Source: Nevskiales bacterium
Lineage (GTDB): Bacteria; Pseudomonadota; Gammaproteobacteria; Nevskiales; Nevskiaceae
Assembly (NCBI GenBank): GCA_028698335.1
Contig: JAQVDP010000001.1
Coordinates: 310,001-374,000, forward strand
DNA: 64,000 nucleotides
Reading direction: 5' to 3'
This document shows positions 18,235-27,755 of the stretch, piece after piece. Below the pieces are notes generated by a model, which saw only the letters and a program-made list of their open reading frames with translations, did no database searches and was not told the DNA's origin. Numbering within the stretch: position 1 is the first letter of the stretch; each line of letters starts with the position of its first letter. A program made the position numbers and the translations under genes.

Positions 18235-18328
18235 TGATCGAATGGACGACGACAAATGCAGACGAGTCCGGTTGCCGTGGTTGCCGATCGTTACAGTGTC
18301 GGCATTGAATGGTCGAGGGGGCAACGAC

Positions 18329-18736
18329 ATGAACTGGCCTCGTGCGTTGGCGGTCTGGGCGCTGATCGCCGTCGTCGAAACCGTGCACGGCGTGTTGCGG
18401 CAACTGCTGGTGGTTCCGTTGATCGGGGATCTGCCGGCGCGCCAGCTCGGGGTGGTTGTCGGTTCGCTGCTGATCCTGGGCGTGGCCTGGTTCACGGCGC
18501 CGTGGCTGGCGCTGCGGACGCCACGGGCACAGCTGCAGGCCGGAGCCCTGTGGGTCGTGCTGATGGCCGTCTTCGAAGTGGTTCTGGGTCTTGCGCTCGG
18601 TTACGACGGCTCGCGCCTGTGGGCGGACTACGATCCGTCCCGGGGCGGCTACATGGGCCTGGGACTGCTGGTGCTGCTGCTGGCGCCGCTGGTCGCGGCG
18701 CGCCTGCGCGCCGGTCGCGAAGGGGTTCAGCGCTGA
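18329..18736 (+). CDS. Small integral membrane protein, unknown function
   Basis: The 135-residue product has about four hydrophobic segments (roughly residues 5-30, 40-60, 70-92 and 108-125). There are no motifs I recognise apart from the polar GYDGSRLWADYDPSRGGYMG segment between the last two helices. The ATG at 18329 has GAGGGGGC upstream; in-frame ATG codons further left would add a polar extension and are less likely. It diverges from the OYE gene and shares its operator region, so co-regulation is possible. Its last ten bases overlap the 3' end of convergent mutM. Confidence 0.6.
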   Translation: MNWPRALAVWALIAVVETVHGVLRQLLVVPLIGDLPARQLGVVVGSLLILGVAWFTAPWLALRTPRAQLQAGALWVVLMAVFEVVLGLALGYDGSRLWADYDPSRGGYMGLGLLVLLLAPLVAARLRAGREGVQR

Positions 18737-19545
18737 CAGCGCGGGCAGTAGCAGGATGCGCGCTGGCCGATCACCGTGCGCCGGATCGGGGTGCCGCAGA
18801 CGCGGCACGGCAGGCCTTCGCGTCCGTAGACGAACAGATGCTGCTGGAAATAGCCGGAGCCGCCGTCGGCACCCGCGAAGTCGCGCAGGGTCGTACCTCC
18901 CTGCTCGACCGCTTCGGCGAGGACCTCGCGGATCCTCTCCGCCAGAACGCGGTATTGCGGCCGCGTGACCCGGCCGGCGGCCTTGCCCGGCCGGATGCCG
19001 GCGCGGAACAGGCTCTCGGCGGCGTAGATGTTGCCGGCACCGACGACGACGTGGCCGTCCATGATGAAGGTCTTGACCGGCGCCGTCCGGCCGCGTGACA
19101 GCGCGTACAGGTAGTCGCCGTCGAAATCCGCGCTGAACGGTTCGGGGCCCATGTGCATCAGCAGCGGATGCGTGGCCTCCGCCGCCGGCCACAGCAGCAG
19201 CGCGCCGAAGCGCCGAGGATCCTGGAACCGGATCAGCTTGCCGTCGTCGAGCTGCAGGTCGACGTGGTCGTGCTTCTTCAGCGGCGTGCCCTCGTCGAGC
19301 ACGAACAGCCGTCCGGACATGCCCAGGTGCAGGATCAGCCGGTCACCGGAATCCAGTGTCGCGATCAGGTACTTGCCGCGCCGGTCCAGCGCCACCACCA
19401 CGCGCCCCCGGGCCCGCGCCGGCAGCTCGGCCGGGACCGGCCAGCGCAACCGCGGTTCGCGCACGACGACGTTGCGGATCCGGTGATGCAGCAGGTGGGG
19501 TTCGAGTCCGCGGCGGACCGTTTCGACTTCGGGCAGTTCCGGCAT
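18727..19545 (-). CDS. mutM: Formamidopyrimidine-DNA glycosylase
   Basis: MutM/Fpg removes 8-oxoguanine and other oxidised purines and cleaves the abasic site. The mature N-terminus PELPEVETVRRGLEP carries the catalytic Pro and Glu. MSGRL, DPRRFG and the H2TH segment VVGAGNIYAAESLFRAGI are present, and the C-terminal zinc finger has Cys pairs CRVC and CPRC. It is 272 residues, the expected size. It converges with the small membrane protein gene, overlapping it by ten bases. Confidence 0.96.
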   Translation of the reverse strand: MPELPEVETVRRGLEPHLLHHRIRNVVVREPRLRWPVPAELPARARGRVVVALDRRGKYLIATLDSGDRLILHLGMSGRLFVLDEGTPLKKHDHVDLQLDDGKLIRFQDPRRFGALLLWPAAEATHPLLMHMGPEPFSADFDGDYLYALSRGRTAPVKTFIMDGHVVVGAGNIYAAESLFRAGIRPGKAAGRVTRPQYRVLAERIREVLAEAVEQGGTTLRDFAGADGGSGYFQQHLFVYGREGLPCRVCGTPIRRTVIGQRASCYCPRCQR

Positions 19546-19697
19546 GTGATCGGGACGACGACGGCGATGGGCCGGGGCGCGCCACTGTAGCGGTCCGGAC
19601 GCGGCACGGCCAGCGGTGTCATCGGCCTTAAACGCACGCTCGGCACACTCGCGCGCCGCTGCCGACCCGGCCGCTATTCCCGTTGGATGCTCCTGCC

Positions 19698-20801
19698 ATG
19701 AAGTCCCTGCTGGCGGCTCTGCTGATGTCCGCGCTCTGCGCGTGTGCACCGCCCGAAGCCTCGCCCCCCGAATCCGTCACCGTGTCGAAGCGCCCCGCCG
19801 ACTGGGTGGCGGTGGACCAGACGCTGGATGCCTACCTGCGCGCCGCGGGGGGTCCGCTAGTCGGCTACGCGTTCGCGGTATTCGACCGCGACGGCGTCGT
19901 CCACCGCCGCTACGGCGGCGACTACGATGCCGATACCGAAGTGTGGCTGGCCTCGGCGACGAAGGTGCCGTCGGCGGCGGCGATCCTGACGCTCGTCGAC
20001 GCCGGACGGCTCGACCTCGACGTTCCGGTCGGGCGCTACATCGCCCAGGCCGGGACGCCGATCCTGTGGCCGGCCGACAAGCAGCGCATCACCATGCGCA
20101 TGCTGCTGTCGCATACCTCCGGCCTGGCCGGACACGGCGAGGCCGAGTCCAAGTGCATCAACAGCAGCCTCGGGCTGAGCCTGCGCCAGTGCGCGCAGCT
20201 GATCGCGCTGGCGCCGCTGCGCTTCGCCCCGGGGACCGCCTTCGGATACGGCGGTGCCGACTATCAGCTTGCCGGCTATGTCGCGACCCTGATCGCGGAA
20301 ACCGACTGGCACCGCTTCTTCAGCGCCGCCATTGCCGAGCCGCTCGGTTTGACGCGGTTTCGCTACGGCGATGCCGAGCGGACCTCCAATCCGCGCATCG
20401 CCGGTGGGGCGATCAGTACGCTCGACGACTACGTCCGCATCATGCGGATGCTCAAGAACGACGGGGTCTACGATCAGACCCGCGTGCTGTCCGCCGCCAG
20501 CGTGCAGCTGCTGATGCAGGACCAGACCGCCGGGCTCGCCGCGTTCGCGCCGCCGCAGTTGCTGGGCCGGCGCGTGGCCGTGACCGGATACACGCTCGGG
20601 TTCTGGATCAGCGATCCGCTCGAGCATCCCGGCAGTCCCGGTCCGGAGTACAGCGATCCCGGCCTGTTCGGCAGCCTGTCCTGGCTCGACCAGGGCCTCG
20701 ACTACGGCGCCGTCGTGCTGACCGCCGACGCGACCGGCGCGGGTCTGCGCCTGTGGTCGCAGCTGCGGCCGGAGCTCATCGCGCGCCTGCGGCGAGAGTG
20801 A
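19698..20801 (+). CDS. Serine hydrolase, beta-lactamase class C-like lipoprotein
   Basis: A 367-residue exported protein. The N-terminus MKSLLAALLMSALCACAPPE resembles a lipoprotein signal ending in Cys. The catalytic SxxK motif is SATK near residue 95, and LLSHTSGL and GTAFGYGGADYQLAGYV occupy the usual places; the second motif reads Y-G-G rather than Y-x-N. The third motif is not the classic KTG. Members include carboxylesterases and peptidases, so antibiotic resistance should not be assumed. The ATG at 19698 is used because it starts the signal sequence. Confidence 0.82.
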   Translation: MKSLLAALLMSALCACAPPEASPPESVTVSKRPADWVAVDQTLDAYLRAAGGPLVGYAFAVFDRDGVVHRRYGGDYDADTEVWLASATKVPSAAAILTLVDAGRLDLDVPVGRYIAQAGTPILWPADKQRITMRMLLSHTSGLAGHGEAESKCINSSLGLSLRQCAQLIALAPLRFAPGTAFGYGGADYQLAGYVATLIAETDWHRFFSAAIAEPLGLTRFRYGDAERTSNPRIAGGAISTLDDYVRIMRMLKNDGVYDQTRVLSAASVQLLMQDQTAGLAAFAPPQLLGRRVAVTGYTLGFWISDPLEHPGSPGPEYSDPGLFGSLSWLDQGLDYGAVVLTADATGAGLRLWSQLRPELIARLRRE

Positions 20802-20805
20802 TCAT

Positions 20806-20842
20806 TTGATATTAATGTCGGATGCAACGATCATGTGATCGT
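20806..20842 (+). promoter_or_regulatory. Promoter and operator of the Xre-RES operon
   Basis: A -35 TTGATA (20806-20811) and -10 GATCAT (20829-20834) are 17 bases apart. The inverted repeat ACGATCA-TG-TGATCGT (20827-20842) covers the -10 and start point. The leader to the GTG would be about 22 bases. Such a palindrome is the expected binding site for the Xre antitoxin. Confidence 0.55.
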
Positions 20843-20862
20843 ATTTCATCCCGCGAGGGTCC

Positions 20863-21300
20863 GTGCCGCGCAAGCCGCCGCCATCATCCCCGTCGTCCGC
20901 CGCCGCTGTCGCATCGGCGGACCATCGCCGCCAGTCCGCCATCGCGCTCAAGGCGGCGTTCAGCATCGCCGCGCGCTGGGGGCTGCGGGACGCGCAACTC
21001 GGGATCCTGCTCGGTGGCGTGCCGGAGCCGAGCCTGCGTCGCTGGAAGGCCCAGCTGCGTGACAGCGGTGGGATCCGCACCGAACTGAGCCGCGACCAGC
21101 TCGACCGCGTCAGCTACCTGCTCGGGATCTACAAGGCCCTGCACATCCTGTTCCCCGATGCCGGACAGGCCGACGGCTGGATCCATCGCGCCAATACCGC
21201 CCCCGCGTTCGGCGGCGGCAGCGCCCTGGAGCGCATGCTCGGGGGCGGCATGGACGACCTGCGTATGGTGCGCCGCTATCTCGACGCATGGCGCGGCTGA
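20863..21300 (+). CDS. Xre/MbcA/ParS-type antitoxin (DUF2384)
   Basis: A 145-residue antitoxin. A variable basic/Ser-rich N-terminus is followed by a helix-turn-helix region (IAARWGLRDAQLGILLGGVPEPSLRRWK) and the C-terminal DUF2384 part (RVSYLLGIYKALHILFPD; GGSALERMLGGGMDDLRMVRRYLDAWRG), which in this family reaches into the toxin active site. The GTG at 20863 has GAGGG upstream. It overlaps the RES toxin gene by 13 bases. ParS here names an antitoxin family, not the parS DNA sites at recF. Confidence 0.88.
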   Translation: MPRKPPPSSPSSAAAVASADHRRQSAIALKAAFSIAARWGLRDAQLGILLGGVPEPSLRRWKAQLRDSGGIRTELSRDQLDRVSYLLGIYKALHILFPDAGQADGWIHRANTAPAFGGGSALERMLGGGMDDLRMVRRYLDAWRG

Positions 21301-21998
21301 GTCCATTGGCGCGGCGTCTGCCGGTGCACGACGCGCCGTTCCGGCGGGCCTATCGCATCATCTCCTCGCGCTTTCCGCCGGTCGGTGTGTTCGACGATCT
21401 CGTCGACGCGGACGAGCTGGAGGCGCTCTACGCACTGGAGAGCCGCACCAACGAACGCCTGGCCGACGACCTCGGCGCGCTCGAGCTGGTCGACCGCGAC
21501 GACTGGATCACCGGGCCCGGCACCACGCCGATCATGGCCGCGTTCACGCATCCGCCGCCGGACGGCTCTCGCTTCTCGGACGGCAGCTTCGGCGTGTACT
21601 ACTGCGCCGACGCCGAAGACGTCGCGATCCGCGAAACCGCGCACCACCGGCAGCGTTTCCTGCGCTATACCCGGGAGCCGGCGTGCCGGGTCGAGATGCG
21701 CCTGTACGTCGGCGAGCTGATCAAGCCACTGCACGACGGCTGCGCCGAGCGCCTGCCCGACGCGGTGCTCGATCCGGATGACTACGGCGCCAGCCAGGCG
21801 CTGGCGATCGAGCTGCGCGGGCTGAAGTCCTATGGCCTGCTGTATCCGTCGGTGCGGGCACCGGGCGGGACCTGCGCGGCGCTGTTCCGGCCCCCGGCGA
21901 TCCGCCCCGTGCGCCAGTCCAGGCACTACGCCTACGTCTACGACGGCCACGCGATCACCGACGTCGTCGAACTCGGCGGCCACCGGCGCCTGGCCTAG
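21288..21998 (+). CDS. RES-domain toxin
   Basis: A 236-residue RES-family toxin; characterised relatives degrade NAD+. The conserved Arg (AYRIISSRFPP), Glu (IRETAHHRQRFL) and Ser (GLLYPSVRAPGG) that name the family are all present. It is coupled to the upstream antitoxin by a 13-base overlap. The pair looks intact. Expression of such operons is normally autorepressed by the toxin-antitoxin complex, in line with the palindrome over the promoter. Confidence 0.9.
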   Translation: MARLSPLARRLPVHDAPFRRAYRIISSRFPPVGVFDDLVDADELEALYALESRTNERLADDLGALELVDRDDWITGPGTTPIMAAFTHPPPDGSRFSDGSFGVYYCADAEDVAIRETAHHRQRFLRYTREPACRVEMRLYVGELIKPLHDGCAERLPDAVLDPDDYGASQALAIELRGLKSYGLLYPSVRAPGGTCAALFRPPAIRPVRQSRHYAYVYDGHAITDVVELGGHRRLA

Positions 21999-22025
21999 GC
22001 GAACGCGGTGCCGCGGCCGGCGGCA

Positions 22026-22922
22026 TCAGCCGGTCGCGCCGGGCCAGTGCCGCAGGCGCAGGCGGCTGTGAAACCGCCGTTCGCGGCCGTCCAGCGGATC
22101 GATGAAGCACAGGGATTCGGCCAGCAGCTGCAGCGGCGCGTCGTAGTCCTCGTCCGCCACCGTCCGCAGCTGTGGATACAGCGGATCGCCGACGATCGGC
22201 GCCCCCAGTGCCGCCATCTGCACGCGCAACTGGTGCTTGCGGCCGGTCACCGGCTCCAGCGCGTAGGCCGCGTGCGCGCCGGCACCGCCCAGGCGCTCGA
22301 TCCGGGTTTCCGCGTTGGGTTCGCCGGGCACCTCGCGCATGCGGAAGAACGGCTCGCCGCGCTCCAGCCGGCTGTGGTAGCGCGCCGGCACCGCCGGCAG
22401 CTCCGGCGCCACCGCCAGATAGCGCTTGTGGATCGCGCGGGCGTGGAACAGCTGCTGATAGCGGCCGCGGGTGTGCGGGTTCGACGAGAACAGCACCAGC
22501 CCGGCAGTGAGCCGGTCGATCCGGTGCAGCGGCACCAGATCGGGGTTGTCGAGGCGCCGCATCAGGCGGCGCAGCAGCGTCTGCTCGACGTAGCGGCCGG
22601 CCGGCACCACCGGCAGGAAGTGCGGCTTGTCCGCCACCACCAGATGGTCGTCGACGTGCAGCAGGGTTTCGGCGAACGGAATCCGCGCTTCGTCCGGCAC
22701 CTCCCGGAAATACCGCACCACCGTGCCGGCGACATACGGCGCGTCGGCCACCAGCGCCAAGCCATCGGCGTCGAGGACCCTGCCGCGCGCGAAGCGGTCG
22801 AGCCAGGTCGCGCGATCGATCGCCGGAAACTGCGCGCACAGGCCGTCGAGCACGGTGTCCCATGCGCCCGGCGGAAGGCGGTGGCGGCTGGTGCCGGAGG
22901 CAGCGGACCGGCTGGACGGCAT
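22026..22922 (-). CDS. RluA-family pseudouridine synthase
   Basis: A 298-residue protein with the RluA catalytic segment [16 protein letters not shown], containing the conserved Asp, and the later [25 protein letters not shown]. The N-terminal part (about residues 20-75) does not look like a strong S4 domain. The exact RNA target cannot be assigned from sequence. It diverges from trhO across 87 bases that include TACAAT at 22974-22979, a possible -10 for trhO. Confidence 0.88.
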   Translation of the reverse strand: MPSSRSAASGTSRHRLPPGAWDTVLDGLCAQFPAIDRATWLDRFARGRVLDADGLALVADAPYVAGTVVRYFREVPDEARIPFAETLLHVDDHLVVADKPHFLPVVPAGRYVEQTLLRRLMRRLDNPDLVPLHRIDRLTAGLVLFSSNPHTRGRYQQLFHARAIHKRYLAVAPELPAVPARYHSRLERGEPFFRMREVPGEPNAETRIERLGGAGAHAAYALEPVTGRKHQLRVQMAALGAPIVGDPLYPQLRTVADEDYDAPLQLLAESLCFIDPLDGRERRFHSRLRLRHWPGATG

Positions 22923-23009
22923 CGGGTGGTCGGTGTCAGGCCAGCCGGAAGTCTTGCCCGCCGGCCGGGGGATTACAATTCGCACCTTAGGTTTTTCCCG
23001 TATCCGCTG

Positions 23010-23906
23010 ATGTCGCTTCATATCGTCGCCGCGCTGTACCACTTCGCCCGCCTGCCCGATTTCGCCGGGCTGCGGGAACCGCTGCGCGCGGTCTGCGAGC
23101 AGGCCGGCGTCAAGGGATCGCTGCTGCTCGCCGGCGAGGGGATCAACGGCACCATCGCCGGCAGCCGCGCCGGGATCGACACGGTGCTGGCGCACCTGCG
23201 CGCCGATCCGCGCCTTGCGGCCCTGGAGCACAAGGAGTCGGTCGCGCCGCGGATGCCGTTCGCGCGGCTGAAGATCAAGCTCAAGCGCGAGATCGTGACG
23301 ATGGGGGTGCCCGGTGTGGACCCGGAACAGCTGGTCGGAACCTATGTCGACCCGCAGGACTGGAACGCGCTGATCGCCGACCCCGAGGTGCTGGTGGTGG
23401 ACACGCGCAACGCCTACGAGGTCAAGGTCGGAACGTTCCGCAACGCGGTGTCGCCGGACACCGACAGCTTTCGCGAATTCCCCGCCTACGTCGAGCGCGA
23501 ACTGCGCGGGCAGGAGCAGCGGCCGATCGCGATGTTCTGCACCGGCGGCATCCGTTGCGAGAAGGCGACGTCCTATCTGCGCGAGCAGGGCTTCGAAAAG
23601 GTCTACCACCTTCGCGGCGGCGTCCTGAAGTATCTCGAGCAGGTGCCGGCGGAGCACAGCCTGTGGGACGGCGAGTGCTACGTCTTCGACGAGCGCGTCG
23701 CCGTCGGTCACGGGCTGGTGCCGGGCGCCACGCGCCAGTGCGACGCCTGCGGTCAGCCGCTGACGCCGGAGGAACAGGCGGCGCCGGCGTTCGATCCCGG
23801 GGTGAGCTGTCCGCACTGCATCGCGCTTCTGACGCCGGAACGACGCTCGATGCTGGAGATGCGGCGCGACCAGCACCGCGCCGCGCGCCGCGACGCCGGG
23901 GCATGA
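23010..23906 (+). CDS. trhO: tRNA uridine(34) hydroxylase (rhodanese-related, YceA-type)
   Basis: TrhO introduces the oxygen of 5-hydroxyuridine at the wobble position of tRNA. The 298-residue product has an N-terminal acylphosphatase-like domain ([16 protein letters not shown]), a central rhodanese domain with the catalytic loop [15 protein letters not shown], and a C-terminal Cys-rich tail ([14 protein letters not shown]). The ATG at 23010 is chosen; the upstream open frame overlaps the divergent gene and is not coding. Its TGA overlaps the ATG of the GST gene. Confidence 0.94.
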   Translation: MSLHIVAALYHFARLPDFAGLREPLRAVCEQAGVKGSLLLAGEGINGTIAGSRAGIDTVLAHLRADPRLAALEHKESVAPRMPFARLKIKLKREIVTMGVPGVDPEQLVGTYVDPQDWNALIADPEVLVVDTRNAYEVKVGTFRNAVSPDTDSFREFPAYVERELRGQEQRPIAMFCTGGIRCEKATSYLREQGFEKVYHLRGGVLKYLEQVPAEHSLWDGECYVFDERVAVGHGLVPGATRQCDACGQPLTPEEQAAPAFDPGVSCPHCIALLTPERRSMLEMRRDQHRAARRDAGA

Positions 23907-24568
23907 CCACAGGCGCCGGCGTCGGCCCGCGGCCGGTGCTGTATTCGTTCCGGCGCTGTCCGTATGCGATCCGCGCGCGCATGGCGCTGGCCCGCGCCGG
24001 GATTGCGGTCGAACTGCGCGAGGTGCTGTTGCGCGACAAGCCGCCGCAGCTGCTGGCAATCTCGCCCAAGGGCACGGTCCCGGTGCTGCAGACGCCGGAC
24101 GGCGCGGTGATCGACGAAAGCCTCGCGATCATGCACTGGGCCCTGCGCCAGTCCGATCCGGACGACTGGCTCGGCGGCGATGCCGCGACCGCCGCCGCGC
24201 TGGTCCAGGCCAACGACGCGACGTTCAAGCCGTGGCTGGATCGCTACAAGTACAGCCAGCGCCATCCCGAATCCCCGCCGGTGCTGGCGCGCGCGCAGGC
24301 CGAGGCGGTGCTGGCCGGGTGGGAGCGCCGCCTGCAGCACAGCGGTGGCGGTCTGGTCGACGCGCGGCCGCGGCTGCCCGACGTCGCGCTGTTCCCGTTC
24401 GTGCGCCAGTTCGCCGGCGTCGACCCGCGGTGGTGGGCGCAGGCGCCGTACCCGCGGTTGCGACGCTGGCTCGCGGAGTGGACCGACAGCGGCCTGTTCG
24501 AGGCGGTGATGCGCAAATTTCACCGCTGGACCGGCGAGTCGCAGCCGCAGCTGTTCGACGGGCGCTGA
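23903..24568 (+). CDS. Glutathione S-transferase-like protein
   Basis: A 221-residue GST-fold protein. The thioredoxin-like domain has [21 protein letters not shown] with a CPYA active-site motif, the cis-Pro PKGTVPVLQ and the glutathione-binding [10 protein letters not shown]. The C-terminal helical domain follows. The CPYA motif suggests a glutaredoxin/omega-like thiol enzyme. It is coupled to trhO by an ATGA overlap. Substrate unknown. Confidence 0.88.
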   Translation: MTTGAGVGPRPVLYSFRRCPYAIRARMALARAGIAVELREVLLRDKPPQLLAISPKGTVPVLQTPDGAVIDESLAIMHWALRQSDPDDWLGGDAATAAALVQANDATFKPWLDRYKYSQRHPESPPVLARAQAEAVLAGWERRLQHSGGGLVDARPRLPDVALFPFVRQFAGVDPRWWAQAPYPRLRRWLAEWTDSGLFEAVMRKFHRWTGESQPQLFDGR

Positions 24569-24592
24569 GCCGCGTCCCGGTGCCGCAGACAG

Positions 24593-24618
24593 AAAACGGC
24601 CCACCGATTGGCGGGCCG
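24593..24618 (-). terminator. Rho-independent terminator of the Gld-type ABC operon
   Basis: On the minus strand the complement of 24597-24618 forms CGGCCCGCC-AATC-GGTGGGCCG, nine pairs with one G-U, followed by TTTTCTG. It lies about 70 bases after the DUF4340 stop codon and could also stop transcripts arriving from the convergent GST gene, less efficiently. Confidence 0.75.
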
Positions 24619-24686
24619 AATTGCTGCAGCAAGGTGGAGACGGCATCGGTCGCCGATGCGGCGCCGACGTCTGGAATATCAGACGG

Positions 24687-25595
24687 TCACGGAGCGCCCT
24701 GGGTTCCCGCGTCCGGCGCATCCGCTGCTTCGGGGCCGGTGGCGGTGTCCGCGTCCGTCTCCGCCTTGGGCGGTGTCAGGCGCAGCAGCGTATCGGCGTC
24801 GGCCTTGGACAGGGTGTAGCGGATGCCCAGCGCCGGCCGGTCGATGACCAGCTGCGGTTCGGTCTCGACCAGGCGCAGATCGATCGTCGCGCCCTCGACC
24901 GCCACGCGGATGGTCTGGCCGTCGTCGCCGGCGTCCGCCGGCCGCGCCGCGTTCCACATCGAACGGGCCGAGGCCCAGTGGTCGACGAAGGCCGCCAGCT
25001 GGTCGCTGCTCGCCGCGGCGGTGCCCTCGGTGACCCAGGCGTCGCCGTCGCGGCTGACCGTGAGACCGGGCACTTCGATCCGCAGGATCTTTGCGCCTTT
25101 CGGGAGGACTTCCTTGGCGACCAGATCCGAGTAGTCGGCGTCCAGCGCGGCGCTGGGCGGATCGGCCACCAGCGCAACGTGATCGCCGACGCGGATGTAA
25201 CGCCGGAAGGTGATCGGCTCGGCGTCGCCGAAGGCCAGCTCGGTCTCGTTGAGGCGGATGCGGTACTGCGGCGGGTCGAGCTTGAGTTCCGCCAGGTCGA
25301 GTTCGCTGACCGGAATCTCGCGCTCGACGTCGAGGCCGGCCAGATTGACCAGGCTGCTGACCTCGAACGGATCGGTCGCCGCGTCGACCGGCGCCACGAT
25401 GCGCCACTGGCCGTCCTGCTTGTGCAGCTTCACTTCCGGCTTGTCGGGATGCGCGATGACGATGTCGGTCACCGCGTCCTCGGCGATCGGCGTCAGCGGC
25501 TTCTTCGGCTCCGGCTGGTCGCGGCCGACGTAGACCGCGACTGCCAGCGCGACCACCGCGGCGGCCAGGCCCAGGTTCATCTGCATGCGTTTCAT
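24687..25595 (-). CDS. DUF4340 domain-containing protein
   Basis: The 302-residue product has one N-terminal membrane anchor (about residues 7-23) and a long periplasmic part with repeated strands: DIVIAHPDKPEVKLHKQDGQWRI, then LDVEREIPVSELDLAELKLD. The C-terminus is an acidic Ala/Pro-rich tail. DUF4340 proteins regularly occur with GldG-type ABC auxiliaries, as here. Function is unknown. It is the last gene of a four-gene operon, 14 bases after the GldG-like gene, and is followed by a clear terminator. Confidence 0.85.
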   Translation of the reverse strand: MKRMQMNLGLAAAVVALAVAVYVGRDQPEPKKPLTPIAEDAVTDIVIAHPDKPEVKLHKQDGQWRIVAPVDAATDPFEVSSLVNLAGLDVEREIPVSELDLAELKLDPPQYRIRLNETELAFGDAEPITFRRYIRVGDHVALVADPPSAALDADYSDLVAKEVLPKGAKILRIEVPGLTVSRDGDAWVTEGTAAASSDQLAAFVDHWASARSMWNAARPADAGDDGQTIRVAVEGATIDLRLVETEPQLVIDRPALGIRYTLSKADADTLLRLTPPKAETDADTATGPEAADAPDAGTQGAP

Positions 25596-25609
25596 CGTGC
25601 AGCTCTCCC

Positions 25610-26995
25610 TTACTTGCGCCGACGGACCATCCAGCGGCCGATGCCGAAGCCGAGCAGCAGCAGCGGCAGCACGATGATGAAGCCGCCCGACACCAGATAG
25701 GTGCCCCAGGCCGGCAGGAACAGCTGCGTGTCCGGCGCCTTCTTGATGTCGATGTTCAGCTGCGCGTCACGGCTGGAGAGCCACTGCACGACATTGAGGC
25801 CGAGCTGCTGGTTGCCGAGCTCGCCGACGTAGGCGTTGGACAGGAAGTCGGCGTCGCCGATCAGGGCGATCCGCTGCGGATGCGAGCCGCCGTTGTCGCC
25901 AGCCGCGGCGTCGGGCGCGCCGCCGTCGGCCTTGGCCGGCGTGTAGGTCCGCGTCAGCGTCATGCCGATGTTGAGCGGGCCGGGAATGTCGGTCGGATCG
26001 AGCGACACGCTGCCGCTTTCGATGTCGCCGGTCTCCAGCCACGCGGCCTCGGAGGTCTGCAGCATCGGCTTGGCGTCCCAGCCCGCGACCTCGCCGGTGT
26101 TGACCAGCGAGCGCACCAGCGGGAACAGCGTGACCAGATCGAGGCCCTGGGTGACCGGATTCGGCGGATAGCCGACCGCGGCGAAGAAGCCGGGATGGCC
26201 GGTGCCGAGGATCTGGTACTCCGGCAGGATCGCGTAGCCGTCCTGCCACTGGATGCCGATGTCCTTCGCCAGCGCGTCGAGTCCGGTCGGATAGTCCGGA
26301 TCGGCCAGCCACAGCAGATTGCCGCCCTTGCTGACGTAGTCGCGGACGATCTGGACCTCGCCGTCGAGCAGCTTCGAACTCGGCGAGCCGATCACCAGCA
26401 CGCTGGTGTTGTCCGGGATGCTCGGTGTCTGGACCAGGTTCAGGTCCTGCACCTTCAGGCCCTTGTCGCGCAGCGCCTGCGCGAACAGCCCGAAGCTCGA
26501 CGGGGTGTCGCCGCTGGTGGCGCGTTCGCCGTGGCCCTGCAGGAACACCACGTACTGCTCGCCGGAATAGGCCAGGCGCTGCAGCGCGGTGGTGATGGCC
26601 TGTTCGGTGGTCGCGCGCAGGTTCTCGCGCCGGCCCTGGTACTCGACCACGACCTCGCCGACGAAGCTGACGTTGTAGTCGCGGACCTTCTGCGGCGAGG
26701 CGCTTGGATCGATGAAGTCGATCTCGATGTTGTCCTTCTCCCGCGCGTACTTGCGGAGATCCTCCTCGACCGCGCGCCGGCTGTCGGCGCCATTGGGCGC
26801 GAACACATGGAACACGATCGGATCGGACATCGAGTCGAGCAGTTTGACGCTCGCTTCGGTCAGGGTGTTGCGCTTGTTGGCGGTCCAGTCGAGTTCCGAC
26901 TTGAAGCGGACCGAAAGCACGCCGAGCAGCACGATCACGGCGACGATCAGCACGCCGTTGACGAGCTGCTGGATCAGAGTCTGTTTCTTGTTCAT
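25610..26995 (-). CDS. GldG-family ABC transport auxiliary protein
   Basis: A 461-residue protein with an N-terminal helix (about 13-29), a large extracytoplasmic GldG/ABC-type auxiliary domain (YVVFLQGHGERATSGD; SVLVIGSPSSKLLDGEVQIVRDYVSKGGNLLWLADPD) and a C-terminal helix before a WMVRRRK tail. In Bacteroidetes GldA, GldF and GldG form an ABC system needed for gliding; in proteobacteria the homologues' role is not established. It lies between the permease and DUF4340 genes. Confidence 0.87.
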   Translation of the reverse strand: MNKKQTLIQQLVNGVLIVAVIVLLGVLSVRFKSELDWTANKRNTLTEASVKLLDSMSDPIVFHVFAPNGADSRRAVEEDLRKYAREKDNIEIDFIDPSASPQKVRDYNVSFVGEVVVEYQGRRENLRATTEQAITTALQRLAYSGEQYVVFLQGHGERATSGDTPSSFGLFAQALRDKGLKVQDLNLVQTPSIPDNTSVLVIGSPSSKLLDGEVQIVRDYVSKGGNLLWLADPDYPTGLDALAKDIGIQWQDGYAILPEYQILGTGHPGFFAAVGYPPNPVTQGLDLVTLFPLVRSLVNTGEVAGWDAKPMLQTSEAAWLETGDIESGSVSLDPTDIPGPLNIGMTLTRTYTPAKADGGAPDAAAGDNGGSHPQRIALIGDADFLSNAYVGELGNQQLGLNVVQWLSSRDAQLNIDIKKAPDTQLFLPAWGTYLVSGGFIIVLPLLLLGFGIGRWMVRRRK

Positions 26996-27011
26996 CGTTC
27001 GAGGCCCCCGA

Positions 27012-27755
27012 TCAGTTGCGTTCCATGTCCAGCCGCAGCACCGTCAACCACAGGAACAGCGACGAGAACAGGACGTAATAGATCGCGTCGGCGGTATCGA
27101 AGACGCCGCGGCGCAGGCTTTCGTAGTGGTCGATCAGCGACAGGTACGCGAACAGCTCCTTGAACGGGACGTTGTCGTTGTAGCCGAGGATGTTGATCAG
27201 CCAGACCAGCAGCAGCAGACCGAAGCTGCCGACCGCGGCGATCGTCGGCTCGCGCGTCAGCGACGACACGAACAGACCGGCGGCGCCGAACGCCGTCATC
27301 AGCAGGAACAGTCCGAGCAGGCCGGCGGCGATGCGCCCCCAGTCCAGATCGGTCGACCAGTGCAGCGACGCCGGCATCGCCGCCATCAGCACGATGATCA
27401 CCGCGACGAATCCGAGCAGGCCGAGGAACTTGCCGAGCACGATCTCGGTGAGCGACACCGGCGCCGAGAACAGCAGCGTGATCGCGCCGGATTTGCGCTC
27501 TTCGGAGAACAGCCGCATCGTCATCAGCGGCATCACCAGCAGCAGCAGGATCGTGGCGAAGCCGTACAGCGAGCCGCCGATGTAGTCGGACACGCCGAAC
27601 TGGTCGCCGCTGTACGGATTGTTGACGTACTCGACCAGCAGGTTGATGAAGACGAAGCCCATGATGAACTGCACGATCGCGAGCACCGCCCAGGCCAGCG
27701 GCGACAGGAAGATCCGGCGCAGCTCGTAGCGCGCGATATTGAAGATATTGCTCAT
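27012..27755 (-). CDS. ABC transporter permease (GldF-like)
   Basis: A 247-residue polytopic membrane protein with about six helices, starting MSNIFNIARYELRRIFLSPLAW, typical of ABC-2 type permeases. The segment LFSEERKSGAITLLFSAPVSLTEIVLGKF is the conserved coupling region of this family. Its ATG overlaps the ATPase stop by four bases, so the two are translationally coupled. Confidence 0.9.
   Translation of the reverse strand: MSNIFNIARYELRRIFLSPLAWAVLAIVQFIMGFVFINLLVEYVNNPYSGDQFGVSDYIGGSLYGFATILLLLVMPLMTMRLFSEERKSGAITLLFSAPVSLTEIVLGKFLGLLGFVAVIIVLMAAMPASLHWSTDLDWGRIAAGLLGLFLLMTAFGAAGLFVSSLTREPTIAAVGSFGLLLLVWLINILGYNDNVPFKELFAYLSLIDHYESLRRGVFDTADAIYYVLFSSLFLWLTVLRLDMERN

Noticed and set aside
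18200-19192. A 330-codon extension of the OYE gene into mutM
   Set aside because: The added part is a shadow of mutM and neighbours, while the ATG at 18199 has a good ribosome-binding site and starts the TIM barrel.
22170-22178. TGTGGATAC, resembling a reverse-strand DnaA box
   Set aside because: It has one mismatch, lies inside the RluA-family gene far from the origin, and has no partner sites, so chance is the better explanation.
22008-23009. A 300-codon N-terminal extension of trhO
   Set aside because: The extended frame is antisense to the RluA-family gene and lacks any motif. The ATG at 23010 gives a normal-length TrhO.
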